Below are positions 23,424-31,579 of a stretch of DNA of 56,439 nt, piece by piece. Position 1 is the stretch's first letter; every line of letters starts with the position of its first letter. The translations under genes were made by a program, and so were the position numbers. The notes below the pieces were generated by a model that saw only the letters and a program-made list of their open reading frames with translations, did not search any database and was not told the origin of the DNA. The DNA comes from a virus, in IMG/VR virus record IMGVR_UViG_3300034374_008412, positions 1-56,439 of that record; one strand, given 5' to 3'.

Positions 23424-23675
23424 TTAAGATGCTACAATTTGTGCTTCCAAATTAGTTGCATCTGTTAATATTGTTATATCGGGTAAAGTTTGACCCGATG
23501 GAGCAACAAGAGAAACACTTTCTCCCGACTTCAATACTATGTAAGTTCCATTAGCTTGTTGAACTCTACAACCATCAGATGCGTGAGAGTTCAAAACTGC
23601 AATGTTATTTTTGTTTTGATAAGTCGTTTCACTTGTTATTGTTTCTGTAACTAATTGTGTAGTAATTGCACCCAT
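23424..23675 (-). CDS. Small beta-rich protein
   Basis: An 83-residue protein with alternating strand and turn pattern (GCRVQQANGTYIVLKSGESVSL) and a Ser/Thr-rich N-terminus. It could be a capsid decoration or spike component. Not recognised. It lies between the holin and the 23685 gene with 10-nt gaps. Confidence 0.6.
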   Translation of the reverse strand: MGAITTQLVTETITSETTYQNKNNIAVLNSHASDGCRVQQANGTYIVLKSGESVSLVAPSGQTLPDITILTDATNLEAQIVAS

Positions 23676-23684
23676 AATCTATAA

Positions 23685-24107
23685 TTAATCTCCAAATATT
23701 TCTCCAAAACTTAAAAGTTTCAAAGGTTTTTCATTGATACAAAGTATCAATCTTAAATCATTACATTCGTTATCATTTGTAGCAATTATAACTGATACTT
23801 TTTTTGAATCAATTTTTTGCTCTTTTGATAATCTATTCAATATTCCTTTGATTTTAGGTTGAACAAACAAATCTGCCTTTAGTCCTTTACCCGTAAAATC
23901 AACTTTGGGAACAAGCATTAGTTGTTTTAAAGTTATTTCATCAAACCCCTCATCTTTAAAGTTTGATAATAATTTATACTTTGGATTACATTCAGCATCT
24001 TCGGTATAAATTTTAATGTTTAACTCCTTTACTTCCTTCTCTTTTTCCCCTGCATAATGTATAATTGCATTACGCATAATTTTTTTGGTTTCGATTTCTG
24101 CATCCAT
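23685..24107 (-). CDS. Unknown soluble protein
   Basis: A 140-residue alpha/beta protein without membrane segments. The pattern LMLVPKVDFTGKG, KKVSVIIATNDNEC and CINEKPLKLLSF suggests a small globular fold. Not recognised. Sits at the upstream edge of the spike and holin module; a 61-nt gap separates it from the LEA-2 gene. Confidence 0.65.
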   Translation of the reverse strand: MDAEIETKKIMRNAIIHYAGEKEKEVKELNIKIYTEDAECNPKYKLLSNFKDEGFDEITLKQLMLVPKVDFTGKGLKADLFVQPKIKGILNRLSKEQKIDSKKVSVIIATNDNECNDLRLILCINEKPLKLLSFGEIFGD

Positions 24108-24168
24108 TTTCTCTGCTTTTTATTTGATTTTTACGTTATTTTATCTTATAAAGATAATTATTTAAGGT

Positions 24169-24654
24169 TTAATCCTCTAATAATTCTCTCAAAGAATATG
24201 TAACATCAATCGGAGCATCAACAGATATTAATCCTTTTTTTACTGAAACGAAACCTCTCGTAGTAAATTTAGAAGTACCTCTTCTTGTTAAAAGCGAGTA
24301 AATTACATTTGCAATTCCTACTTCTTTTGGATTAAATGAGAAATCAAAAGTTATTTGAGAAGTACCCCCAAAACCTTTAACTAAAGTATCTACATTAGAA
24401 TTTATAATTTTACCAATAAAACTATTATTAATAATAAAGGCTAAATCATATTTTCTAATCGTAAAGTCAATTTCACTATTATTAGTTATATTAACACTAA
24501 TTCTTAAAGTTACGTTTGAAGGACTTTTATCAATTACCTTTATACCACTTAAAGAAATATCAGATTCTTCTAAAATAGCAACTTCGGTCTTATAGTAAGT
24601 ATAAGCACCATAACCAACTAAACCTAACCCCCCTAAAAGTAATAAACTTCTCAT
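24169..24654 (-). CDS. Membrane-anchored LEA-2 (WHy) domain protein
   Basis: A 161-residue protein with a very short N-terminal span (LLLLGGLGLVGYGAYTYY) followed by one LEA-14-like domain: ISLSGIKVIDKSPSNVTLR, then the family's Asn-Pro-like element ISVNITNNSEIDFTI, YDLAFIINNSFIGKI, and a strand ending TFDFSFN. LEA-2 domains form a beta sandwich and occur in membrane-linked proteins of bacteria and archaea. In a virion it could line or stabilise the internal membrane. Family recognised by pattern; no paralogue in the window. Confidence 0.7.
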   Translation of the reverse strand: MRSLLLLGGLGLVGYGAYTYYKTEVAILEESDISLSGIKVIDKSPSNVTLRISVNITNNSEIDFTIRKYDLAFIINNSFIGKIINSNVDTLVKGFGGTSQITFDFSFNPKEVGIANVIYSLLTRRGTSKFTTRGFVSVKKGLISVDAPIDVTYSLRELLED

Positions 24655-24657
24655 ATC

Positions 24658-24807
24658 TTATTTTTTTATAAACTTATTATAACCATAATAAGCAATTACT
24701 AAAGCACCACCAATCATAATTAATTTTTTGTGCTTCATCCAAATCTTTTGTAATGGACTAATTTTATCCACTACAACTACTTCCTCTGTTACGTTTGTTT
24801 CTTCCAT
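24658..24807 (-). CDS. Small single-span membrane protein (49 aa)
   Basis: ATG 24807 opens 49 codons ending TAA at 24658. The start is acidic (MEETNVTEEVVVVDK), then a basic helix and one span (LIMIGGALVIAYYGYNKF) and a short basic end. The ATG overlaps the upstream stop. One of the series of C-terminally anchored virion-type proteins. Confidence 0.65.
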   Translation of the reverse strand: MEETNVTEEVVVVDKISPLQKIWMKHKKLIMIGGALVIAYYGYNKFIKK

Positions 24808-25367
24808 TATCTTCTAAATTTTCTAATTGCAAAAACACCTAATCCTAAAAGAATAACTCCCCCTGCAATCATTAAACCTTTATTTTGTAAAATTCCTGCT
24901 TTTTTTGGTTCTTCCATTAATTCTTCACTTGCTCCTGCTCCTGCGTTTTCACTACCTAATGCCTTATCTTTAAGAACATTAGTTAAATCTTTTACTATTG
25001 ATGGTTTTACTGCTTCCTCGATTTCAGCAGGAGTATCATCTATGGCAGGATTAGAACCTGCACTTAAATTGTTAGGATGAACGCTTCTACAAAGGCTATT
25101 CCATTTTGCTCTACCAACACCTAAAGGCTTTTTACGAGTACAACTTTCATAGTCAGTCGTTCTTTTCGCCTTCATATCAAGTCTTTCTTTTCTGTTGTCA
25201 AGACCTCTTTTCTTTATTCTATCTCTCATCGCTTTTCCTTTCTTACCAAAGAGATAATCAAAATCTTCATCAATAGACATATCTTCTCCATCAAAGTCTA
25301 AATATGGCGATACTTCCAATTCATCTAACTCATTGAAACCATCAAAGTTTGAACTACATCCACACAT
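24807..25367 (-). CDS. Virion-type membrane protein with acidic FDG motif
   Basis: A 186-residue protein. The N-terminus is Cys-rich (MCGCSSNFDG), then acidic with FDGFNELDEL, LDFDGEDMSIDEDFDYLFGKK, a motif also in the 25411 protein and echoed in the capsid candidate. A basic segment with CTRKKPLGVGRAKW follows, similar to KKPLGCGANCKAKF in the 25909 protein. A C-terminal span ends in RKFRR. I infer a structural protein with the acidic head facing the capsid shell or DNA and the tail in the membrane. Confidence 0.75.
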   Translation of the reverse strand: MCGCSSNFDGFNELDELEVSPYLDFDGEDMSIDEDFDYLFGKKGKAMRDRIKKRGLDNRKERLDMKAKRTTDYESCTRKKPLGVGRAKWNSLCRSVHPNNLSAGSNPAIDDTPAEIEEAVKPSIVKDLTNVLKDKALGSENAGAGASEELMEEPKKAGILQNKGLMIAGGVILLGLGVFAIRKFRR

Positions 25368-25410
25368 AATTTTTAATTTTATTGTTACTTATTTATTACT
25401 TATTTATTAC

Positions 25411-25899
25411 TTATTTTCTTGGTCTTAAAGCAAAGAAACCTACTAAACCGATTGCTAATATACTACCAACAATGATTAAACCTTTTTTACTTCCTAATCC
25501 TGCAAGTTTTTGTCCTTGGTCAGTTGGCATACCATTTTCAGTAGTTAAATCATCTCCCCCAACGATTGAATCTCCAACATCAGCAATAGTGTTACCAATT
25601 TTATTTCCAAGTTTTGAAGCCTTACATTTTAAAACTGCACTTCTTCTTGACATACCTTTGTCTTGGTAAAACTGAACACAAGACTTTTTATCAGTTGGAG
25701 CATCAGCACTACTACCAACATCATCCCCTCTTTTTTCTAACCTTTTAATTTTTCTTGCTTGTCTTCTTGCTTTTGCTTTTTTACCGAAAAGATTATCAAA
25801 ATCTTCATCAAAATTAGAATCATCTATATCTCCATTAAAATCAAGCATTTGAGATTCTTCTCCATCCCAACCATCAAAATTTAAAAATTCATTTTTCAT
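25411..25899 (-). CDS. Virion-type membrane protein with acidic FDG motif
   Basis: This 162-residue protein is a likely paralogue of the 24807 product: acidic N-terminus (LNFDGWDGEESQMLDFNGD, then DEDFDNLFGKKAKARRQ), basic middle, a conserved KSCVQFYQDKGMSRRSA segment and a C-terminal span (LIIVGSILAIGLVGFFAL) ending RPRK. The shared LFGKK hinge and FDG motifs suggest duplication. No outside family recognised. Confidence 0.75.
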   Translation of the reverse strand: MKNEFLNFDGWDGEESQMLDFNGDIDDSNFDEDFDNLFGKKAKARRQARKIKRLEKRGDDVGSSADAPTDKKSCVQFYQDKGMSRRSAVLKCKASKLGNKIGNTIADVGDSIVGGDDLTTENGMPTDQGQKLAGLGSKKGLIIVGSILAIGLVGFFALRPRK

Positions 25900-25908
25900 A
25901 ATTACTTA

Positions 25909-26661
25909 TTATTTGTTTGTTCTTCTTTTTCTTAATATAAATAAACCACCTATTATAACTACACTTAAAACACTTGCACCAATAATAAGTGTTTTTGTTC
26001 TTTTACTTTTTTCTTCTTGTTGCTTTTTCAAAAACCCTGCTTGTGCTTCTGCTCCTTCTTTATTAGCTTCTGCTTCTAATTTAGTCATTCTTGTTTTTGA
26101 AATTGCTCCTGCCATAGCACCTAAAACTGCTCCACCCGTTGCTATTAAAGATGAAGTAACAGCAGGTTCTAAATTTGAAAATGAAAAGTCGGGGTTTTCT
26201 TCTAAAAATATCATTTCATCATCTGTATAATCAATGAAATTACTTTTTAAGTCAAATTTAGCTTTACAATTTGCTCCACATCCTAAAGGTTTTTTGTCTT
26301 TTCCTGCACTCATACCTTTTAATAAAGCATCCTCGTTACCACCAAGACTTAACCATTTTCGGGTTGCTCTTTTCCATTCAGTCGTTTGTTCAGATTTTGC
26401 TCTGTAAAGCCTTGATGCCATCCCTCTAAAGTTGAATCTTAACAAAGTAAGAAAAGCACCTCTCGGAATAGCTAAACCAACTTTTTTAGCACCTCTACCT
26501 ATTGCAGAACCACCTAATTCAGTTCTACATTGTATTCTTGCTTGTCTTTTATTTTTTCCTTGTGCCTTTGCTTCATCTTCGCAAGACCTTCTTTTTTTAC
26601 CCTTGAAGAAATTATCAAATTCATTTAATTCTTCGTCTATATAATAAGTTCCGTTTTTCAT
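25909..26661 (-). CDS. Virion-type membrane protein
   Basis: A 250-residue protein of the same family plan: short acidic start (DEELNEFDNFFKGKKRR), a basic Cys-containing middle (SCEDEAKAQGKNKRQARIQC; later KKPLGCGANCKAKF), an Ala/Gly-rich hydrophobic segment (ATGGAVLGAMAGAISK) and a C-terminal span (LIIGASVLSVVIIGGLFIL) with a basic end. The Gly-rich segment could form a second membrane hairpin. The link to 24807 and 25411 rests on the shared KKPLG and GKK motifs. Confidence 0.75.
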   Translation of the reverse strand: MKNGTYYIDEELNEFDNFFKGKKRRSCEDEAKAQGKNKRQARIQCRTELGGSAIGRGAKKVGLAIPRGAFLTLLRFNFRGMASRLYRAKSEQTTEWKRATRKWLSLGGNEDALLKGMSAGKDKKPLGCGANCKAKFDLKSNFIDYTDDEMIFLEENPDFSFSNLEPAVTSSLIATGGAVLGAMAGAISKTRMTKLEAEANKEGAEAQAGFLKKQQEEKSKRTKTLIIGASVLSVVIIGGLFILRKRRTNK

Positions 26662-26670
26662 AATAAATAA

Positions 26671-27456
26671 TTAATCAACATCTAATCCAAATTCCATATC
26701 ATCGCCATCAAAATCAGAAAATTTTCTCATTTTAGTATTCACTCTTCCTGCCATAGCTTTTGCTTTTGCTTCTAATTGTGCTTTATAAGGACTTGCAGAA
26801 GGCTTTGCAATAGTAGTCGGTCTTGATGTAGCTATTGGTCTTACAGATGGTGGTCTTACAGATGGTTTTTTATATATAGTTGGTTTACCAAAAATAGCAT
26901 TTCCAACAGACGACACACCTTTACCAATATTTCCAAACAATCCCGTACCCGTTGGTTTTCTAAAGCCACCACCACTAATAGGTTTTGGACTTGTACCACC
27001 ACTAATAGGTTTTGGACTTGTACCACCTCGAATTGGGTCGCCTAAAGGTACGATTGGTAAACTTGGCTTATCGGGTATATCAATTCCAATAGGTCTATCG
27101 GGTCTTAACCAAGAAGGAGTATCATTTGATGGTTTTCCTTCACTTGGCTTATTATCGCCAATATTGACATTAAGGATGCTTCCTGCTCCCGTTACACCAC
27201 CACCCGTAGCAATATCAACATCAGAACCTTGTCCTGCTTCACTTTCTACATCTCCACCTACCGATGGTTCAGATGGCATACCGAAGCCACCACCACCACC
27301 ACCACCTAAAGATTCTTCTTCTTCGGGTAGTCCTTCTGTTTCCATTTGAGAACGCAACAAGGCTTCTTGTTGTCTTTTTCTTTTTAAATAGATATATCCA
27401 CCACCTAATAAAAGTAGAAGTATAAGTAAATTCCTATTTGTTTTATCCTTTGCCAT
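26671..27456 (-). CDS. Single-span protein with Gly/Pro-rich repeats and acidic FDG tail
   Basis: A 261-residue protein with an N-terminal span (LLILLLLLGGGYIYL) after a basic start, then a long low-complexity region rich in Gly, Pro and Ser that includes two perfect copies of a nine-residue unit GTSPKPISG (DNA repeat 26968-27021). A second set of PPSVRP-type repeats follows. The C-terminus (KFSDFDGDDMEFGLDVD) carries the acidic FDG motif of the neighbouring proteins. It probably forms an extended connector between membrane and capsid. Confidence 0.7.
   Translation of the reverse strand: MAKDKTNRNLLILLLLLGGGYIYLKRKRQQEALLRSQMETEGLPEEEESLGGGGGGGFGMPSEPSVGGDVESEAGQGSDVDIATGGGVTGAGSILNVNIGDNKPSEGKPSNDTPSWLRPDRPIGIDIPDKPSLPIVPLGDPIRGGTSPKPISGGTSPKPISGGGFRKPTGTGLFGNIGKGVSSVGNAIFGKPTIYKKPSVRPPSVRPIATSRPTTIAKPSASPYKAQLEAKAKAMAGRVNTKMRKFSDFDGDDMEFGLDVD
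26968..27021. repeat. Two perfect 27-nt tandem units
   Basis: The unit begins accaccactaatagg and ends gacttgt; copies at 26968-26994 and 26995-27021 are identical and in frame, encoding GTSPKPISG repeats on the - strand. A partial third copy follows. Perfect identity suggests a recent expansion. Confidence 0.85.
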
Positions 27457-27461
27457 AATTC

Positions 27462-27866
27462 CTATTTATTATTCTTTCCGTAATAAGCTAAAGCCTTTTT
27501 TAAATCTGCTCCATCTAAATCATCTTTAAACCAAGCTATCAAATCTTCTCCATTACCAAAATTTGCATCAAAGTAGTTTTTAACCTCTATTCTTTTTTGA
27601 GAATCTAATGGGTCTAAAGTATTCCAAATTAATTTTTCGTTAGTACCCCATCCTTTCATAGCCTTATATAAGTTTTCAGCACTTTCTTTTGGATTAAATT
27701 TAGTATCTGTTCCCTTATCAACATTAGCTATACCCTTTGCAACTTCATCTATTTCATTATTATTCTTAAAAGATTTTTTACCTTTCTTTTTAATGAAAAA
27801 ATATGCTCCTGCTCCTAAAAGTCCAACAACACCTATTCCTATCGCTATTTTAATATTCTTATTCAT
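27462..27866 (-). CDS. Membrane-anchored annexin-like repeat protein 1
   Basis: A 134-residue protein: N-terminal span (IAIGIGVVGLLGAGAYFFI), basic linker, then one annexin-like repeat from about 62 to 130. It has AENLYKAMKGWGTNEKLIW, the Gly-x-Gly-Thr turn of the type II calcium site, a five-helix length, and DLIAWFKDDLDG, placing an Asp about 42 residues after the turn as in true annexins. Annexin repeats bind acidic phospholipid through calcium. It probably sits in the virion membrane. Paralogues at 28342 and 28764. Confidence 0.75.
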   Translation of the reverse strand: MNKNIKIAIGIGVVGLLGAGAYFFIKKKGKKSFKNNNEIDEVAKGIANVDKGTDTKFNPKESAENLYKAMKGWGTNEKLIWNTLDPLDSQKRIEVKNYFDANFGNGEDLIAWFKDDLDGADLKKALAYYGKNNK

Positions 27867-27871
27867 ATACT

Positions 27872-28336
27872 TTACTTATATGCGTTTCTAAAATCACTTT
27901 GTTTTTTAATCAAATCATTAATACTACTTGATTTTCTTCCCATTATTACTGAATGAACATTATCTGTTTTTCTTCCCCAAACACCATCTTCTACTAAATA
28001 AGAAAAATCAGCTATTTTTTTTCTTCTTGCTTCTTTTGAAGAATCAGAATTTTTAGGAGATTTTCTTGCTATGTTAATAATGCTATTCAAAAGTTTTTGT
28101 GATGATTTAACCGATTCTCCCCTTGAACCTCTACTCAGCTTTTTATTCTTATCAACTGAATTAGAATTTGTTTTAGAAGTAGAAGTGGAAGTAGAAGTAT
28201 TAATATCGCTTGAAGTAATTGAATCTACGTCAAAATTTGAATCTTTCTTTAAAAACTTTTTATATAAGAAAAAACCACCAACACTAATTAATGCTAATGA
28301 ACCTATACCTATTGCTATTTTTGTACCTTTTTTCAT
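27872..28336 (-). CDS. Membrane-anchored protein with peptidoglycan-binding-like domain
   Basis: A 154-residue protein with an N-terminal span (IAIGIGSLALISVGGFFLY), a Ser/Thr-rich linker, then a domain with LSRGSRGESVKSSQKLL (about 67-83) and VEDGVWGRKTDNVHS. This matches the PG_binding_1 pattern, in which a Gly-x-x-Gly-x-x-Val helix is followed by a DG.(F/W)G..T loop. It would dock a membrane protein on the cell wall during entry or exit. It lies between two annexin-like genes. Confidence 0.7.
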   Translation of the reverse strand: MKKGTKIAIGIGSLALISVGGFFLYKKFLKKDSNFDVDSITSSDINTSTSTSTSKTNSNSVDKNKKLSRGSRGESVKSSQKLLNSIINIARKSPKNSDSSKEARRKKIADFSYLVEDGVWGRKTDNVHSVIMGRKSSSINDLIKKQSDFRNAYK

Positions 28337-28341
28337 ATTGT

Positions 28342-28761
28342 TTAATTAAAATATCCTTTTGCTTTAGCTAATTCGCTTCCATCTAAATCATCTTCAAACC
28401 ATTGAAATAAAGATTCTCCTTTACCTAAATAGGCATCAAAATATTGTTTAACACTATTTCTTTGTTCTTTATTTAATGGCTCTAAAGTGTTCCAAATCAA
28501 ATTTTCGTCTGTACCCCATCCCTTCATAGCTTTGTATAATTGTTCAGCAGGAAATTTAGGGTCAAATTGAACCTTTGTGTTTTTACCTTGTAAGTTACCT
28601 TTACTTTCTTTTGATAGAATAGATTTATTTCCAAGTTTACGAAGAACTTTACCTCTACCCGTTACTTTTTGATAAACCTTTAAACCAACATAAGCTACAC
28701 CAATACCTAAACCTAAATAGATAGCTAATTTAATTTTTCCTTCTTTTGTAGATATATCCAT
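28342..28761 (-). CDS. Membrane-anchored annexin-like repeat protein 2
   Basis: A 139-residue paralogue of the 27462 protein: N-terminal span (LAIYLGLGIGVAYVGLKVY), basic linker, and one annexin-like repeat with AEQLYKAMKGWGTDENLIW, then LFQWFEDDLDGSEL. The GWGTDE turn is closer to the animal annexin consensus (GxGTDE) than in copy 1. Identity with copy 1 over the repeat is high, indicating duplication around the 27872 gene. Confidence 0.75.
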   Translation of the reverse strand: MDISTKEGKIKLAIYLGLGIGVAYVGLKVYQKVTGRGKVLRKLGNKSILSKESKGNLQGKNTKVQFDPKFPAEQLYKAMKGWGTDENLIWNTLEPLNKEQRNSVKQYFDAYLGKGESLFQWFEDDLDGSELAKAKGYFN

Positions 28762-28763
28762 TA

Positions 28764-29264
28764 TTAAAAGTTTGTAATTTTACTTGCTAAAGTTAATTGT
28801 TCCTCATCATCTAATTCTGACTTTAATCTCTCAGATAATGATTCTCCACCTTGTATTCTTGAATATGATTCTGCTACTTTTGATACATTACCTTTACTTC
28901 CTAATTGCTCAAAAACACCATAAATAGCTTCTTCATCAGTTCCCCAACCATCAACTGCATCTTTAATTATATTAGCATAAGATACTGCTTGTTGTTCAGT
29001 TATTGATTTACCACCATTAGTTTTATACCATAATGGCGACCAATATCTTCCCGACCAAAGACTATCGTTTACCTTATCCATTTCTTTTGATTCGGGAGTA
29101 TCAATAACACCCGTTTTCTTTAGGATAGGTCTAACAATACCAAAATAGGCAAAACCTATTACTACGGGTATTCCTATCACATATAAATATACTTGTGGTG
29201 GAATCATCCCTAAAGCACTTGCTCCTGCTTGACCTTGTGTCATACCCTTTCCTTTAACTGCCAT
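28764..29264 (-). CDS. Membrane-anchored annexin-like repeat protein 3
   Basis: A 166-residue, more divergent member: a hydrophobic span near 22-45 (PPQVYLYVIGIPVVIGFAYF), then AVDGWGTDEEAIYGVFEQL and, about 40 residues later, LSERLKSELDDEEQL, the helix D-E pattern of an annexin repeat. It differs in having a longer N-terminus and a longer linker. It overlaps the metallopeptidase gene by 11 nt. Confidence 0.7.
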   Translation of the reverse strand: MAVKGKGMTQGQAGASALGMIPPQVYLYVIGIPVVIGFAYFGIVRPILKKTGVIDTPESKEMDKVNDSLWSGRYWSPLWYKTNGGKSITEQQAVSYANIIKDAVDGWGTDEEAIYGVFEQLGSKGNVSKVAESYSRIQGGESLSERLKSELDDEEQLTLASKITNF

Positions 29265-30024
29265 ATTCCCAATTTTTTATAAAAGCATCTAACTTTTCAA
29301 ATCTATCTAAACTTTGTTTACTATTTGCTGACTTAAATACATTTAAGAAAACATTATATGCATCTATTCTTGGATAACCTAATGCTAAATAAATTCTAAG
29401 TCCATTTAAGTCTGCTTCAACCTCACTACTCGGAGTTTTATTAACGTAATAATGCGAATACTCGTGAAGTAAAATAGCCATTCTCATAGGTATAGAATAC
29501 CTTTCAAATGCTTTTTTTGACACTTCTATTCTACCCGTTAATTGACTTATCCTTGCAGGAGTTTTAATTGGCTTATTGTCTGCCTTGCTCCTTACTTGGT
29601 CGTAATAGTCAATTTGAAATTTACCATTATCACTAAAGTAACTTTCTCCTTTCATACTTGCAGGAAGATAACTTGCTTCCTCTGAAAATTCTTGTGCGAA
29701 ATTTACAAAAGCCTTTGTCTTCCTTGACATAGGTATTCTTTTAGTGCTTTTTAAAGGCAATATTTCTATTGCTTTTATTTTAAACCCATCATTATTTAAA
29801 GGTGTTTGCCCATCTTTATAAACTAACAACCTTGAAACATTTGCACTTTCGGGTAAACCGATATAATATATTTCAGTACCATTAACCCTTGCGTACCTTT
29901 TAGAGTAATATGTTTTTGGTGCATTTGCATCACATATCTTTATCCATAGTTTTTCTGACTTTGGAGTAGATATTACTACTTTTATAGTACAAGCTAATTC
30001 ATCTGTTTTTATATCTCTAACCAT
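29254..30024 (-). CDS. Zinc metallopeptidase (HExxH) of the virion module
   Basis: Start taken at ATG 30024, 1 nt after the stop of the upstream gene; a longer frame begins with GTG. The 256-residue protein has an N-terminal beta-rich region (about 1-95) and a C-terminal zincin domain with LLHEYSHYYVNK (H187, E188, H191) and, ten residues on, SSEVEADLNGLR whose Glu/Asp supply the third zinc ligand. No signal peptide is visible. It is embedded among virion membrane genes, so it may mature structural or polyvalent proteins, or attack the host envelope. Confidence 0.75.
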   Translation of the reverse strand: MVRDIKTDELACTIKVVISTPKSEKLWIKICDANAPKTYYSKRYARVNGTEIYYIGLPESANVSRLLVYKDGQTPLNNDGFKIKAIEILPLKSTKRIPMSRKTKAFVNFAQEFSEEASYLPASMKGESYFSDNGKFQIDYYDQVRSKADNKPIKTPARISQLTGRIEVSKKAFERYSIPMRMAILLHEYSHYYVNKTPSSEVEADLNGLRIYLALGYPRIDAYNVFLNVFKSANSKQSLDRFEKLDAFIKNWEYGS

Positions 30025-30025
30025 C

Positions 30026-30292
30026 CTATAACGATGCTTCTGCACCTTCTAATTTACCACTCTTATTTAATTTATAAATACCATATATAGCTAAAGCAAC
30101 ACCGAAAGCAATCATCAAATTTCTTTTTCTTTTATTTCCGATTTCACTCATAGTTGGAGTATTACCAACTGCGTTTCTATATGTATTTTCATCGTGAACT
30201 TCTAATTGACCTTCTTTTTGTTGTTCAACTAACCATTCTTTAAATGGCTTTGAAGTTCCACTCATTTTGTATTTTTGGTTTGCACTTGACAT
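30026..30292 (-). CDS. Single-span membrane protein
   Basis: An 88-residue protein: soluble, polar N-terminal two-thirds (KPFKEWLVEQQKEGQLEVHDE), then a basic stretch (NKRKRN), a span (LMIAFGVALAIYGIYKL) and a short polar end. Unknown. Plan shared with other C-terminally anchored proteins here. Confidence 0.7.
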   Translation of the reverse strand: MSSANQKYKMSGTSKPFKEWLVEQQKEGQLEVHDENTYRNAVGNTPTMSEIGNKRKRNLMIAFGVALAIYGIYKLNKSGKLEGAEASL

Positions 30293-30294
30293 AT

Positions 30295-30519
30295 CTACTT
30301 GTTTTTAATAATTAATCTCCCTGCTACTACACCAACTAATATTCCAATCCAAGGTTTCTTTCTTAAAGCAATAGAACCAATTAAACCGAGTACCCCACCG
30401 ATAACTGCTCCTTGCATATTATCTTTGGAGTTCTTTAAGATTTTATTTGAAAGGTCTTTATTTCCAATATCCTTAACAACCTCAATCTTTTGTTTAAATT
30501 CCTTGCTATCAGTTTTCAT
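30295..30519 (-). CDS. Small glycine-zipper membrane protein
   Basis: A 74-residue protein with a charged helical start and two Gly-rich hydrophobic segments (GAVIGGVLGLIGSIAL and WIGILVGVVAGRLII) separated by a basic loop (RKKP). Glycine-zipper hairpins of this type insert in membranes and can form oligomers. Resembles the 14269 protein in plan. Confidence 0.7.
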   Translation of the reverse strand: MKTDSKEFKQKIEVVKDIGNKDLSNKILKNSKDNMQGAVIGGVLGLIGSIALRKKPWIGILVGVVAGRLIIKNK

Positions 30520-31148
30520 TAATTTCTACTTCTTCTAATTAAAAAAGCAGTCAAACCGATAACTGCAATAGCACCTACTCCAATACCAATTATTAATCCC
30601 GTTTTAGATTTTTTTGGTTGATTATCAAATTGTTGATTTTGATAAGTTTGCATTTGTGAATCTACTTGCTCGTTACCACCTCTATTAAATAAACCACCAA
30701 AAATTGCAGTACCAATTTGTGCGATTGAATCTGCGTTATCTTTTAAGAAGTCGCCTTTCTTTTTTTCATCGCCTTTTTTATCTTCATCAGAATCAGAATC
30801 AGAATCAGCATCAGCTACATTTTTATCTTTTTTTCTATTAAAGAAGTTTGCAAATTCTTCTGTTTTATCCTTTTGTTCAATAAGGATTAAAGCAGATATA
30901 TTGCGTATTAAAGCCTTTGCTTTAGGACTTCTTTTTTCTTTAAGTCTTAAAACTGCTTTTCGCAATATTAATTTTAACTTTTTTGGAGAAGCATCATCAT
31001 CTACTTCAAAACCTGCATCTCTAAATGCTTCAATAACTCCTTTTCTATTATTTACTAATAACCAAGCTAATTGATTAAGAACAAGTCTTTGTCTTTTTCT
31101 TTTACCTTGTCCTTCAACACCTCTTATATTTCTTCTCTTACTAATCAT
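30519..31148 (-). CDS. Basic virion-type membrane protein
   Basis: A 209-residue protein with a very basic helical N-terminal half (SKRRNIRGVEGQGKRKRQR), an acidic centre (DADSDSDSDEDKKGDEKKK) and a C-terminal span (GLIIGIGVGAIAVIGLTAFLI) ending RRSRN. The basic half could bind genomic DNA and anchor it to the inner membrane face, as proposed for some membrane-containing phages. Not recognised as a family. Confidence 0.7.
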   Translation of the reverse strand: MISKRRNIRGVEGQGKRKRQRLVLNQLAWLLVNNRKGVIEAFRDAGFEVDDDASPKKLKLILRKAVLRLKEKRSPKAKALIRNISALILIEQKDKTEEFANFFNRKKDKNVADADSDSDSDEDKKGDEKKKGDFLKDNADSIAQIGTAIFGGLFNRGGNEQVDSQMQTYQNQQFDNQPKKSKTGLIIGIGVGAIAVIGLTAFLIRRSRN

Positions 31149-31158
31149 TTTTTTTAAT

Positions 31159-31578
31159 TTACTTTTTCAACATTAAAGCTACTCCCATAAGGACAAAACC
31201 ACCGATAATAATTGAGTTTATTGCCATTTTATTGACTACTCTATTTTCTGATTCTCCCATAGCATTATAATAAGCACTCTGTTGTTGTCCTAAAAAATTA
31301 GAATGTAAATCTCTATTCATAGCTAATGAGTTTATTTCCTTATCTTTTGAAGAACAAGAACTACATATACCTTCTAAAAGTTCTCTATCGGGATGAATTT
31401 CTGCAAGGCTATTCAAACCTTTTTCCCCATAGTTTCTTACAAAGTGCTTTATTTGGCTTTCAAGTTCTTCTGTATTTCTCGCTTTTCTATACGAATCATA
31501 CTTGTTCAAAGTAAAATGAACATCAGCAGGAACTCTCTCTGCCAAATATTTAAACATTGTAATTCTTTCTGAACTCAT
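31159..31578 (-). CDS. C-terminally anchored virion-type protein
   Basis: A 139-residue protein with a helical soluble part, a Cys cluster (GICSSCSSKD, about 70-79), an Asn/Gln-rich region and a C-terminal span (INSIIIGGFVLMGVALML) with two Lys at the end. The Cys pair might form a disulphide or bind metal. Function unknown. Confidence 0.7.
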   Translation of the reverse strand: MSSERITMFKYLAERVPADVHFTLNKYDSYRKARNTEELESQIKHFVRNYGEKGLNSLAEIHPDRELLEGICSSCSSKDKEINSLAMNRDLHSNFLGQQQSAYYNAMGESENRVVNKMAINSIIIGGFVLMGVALMLKK

Positions 31579-31579
31579 A

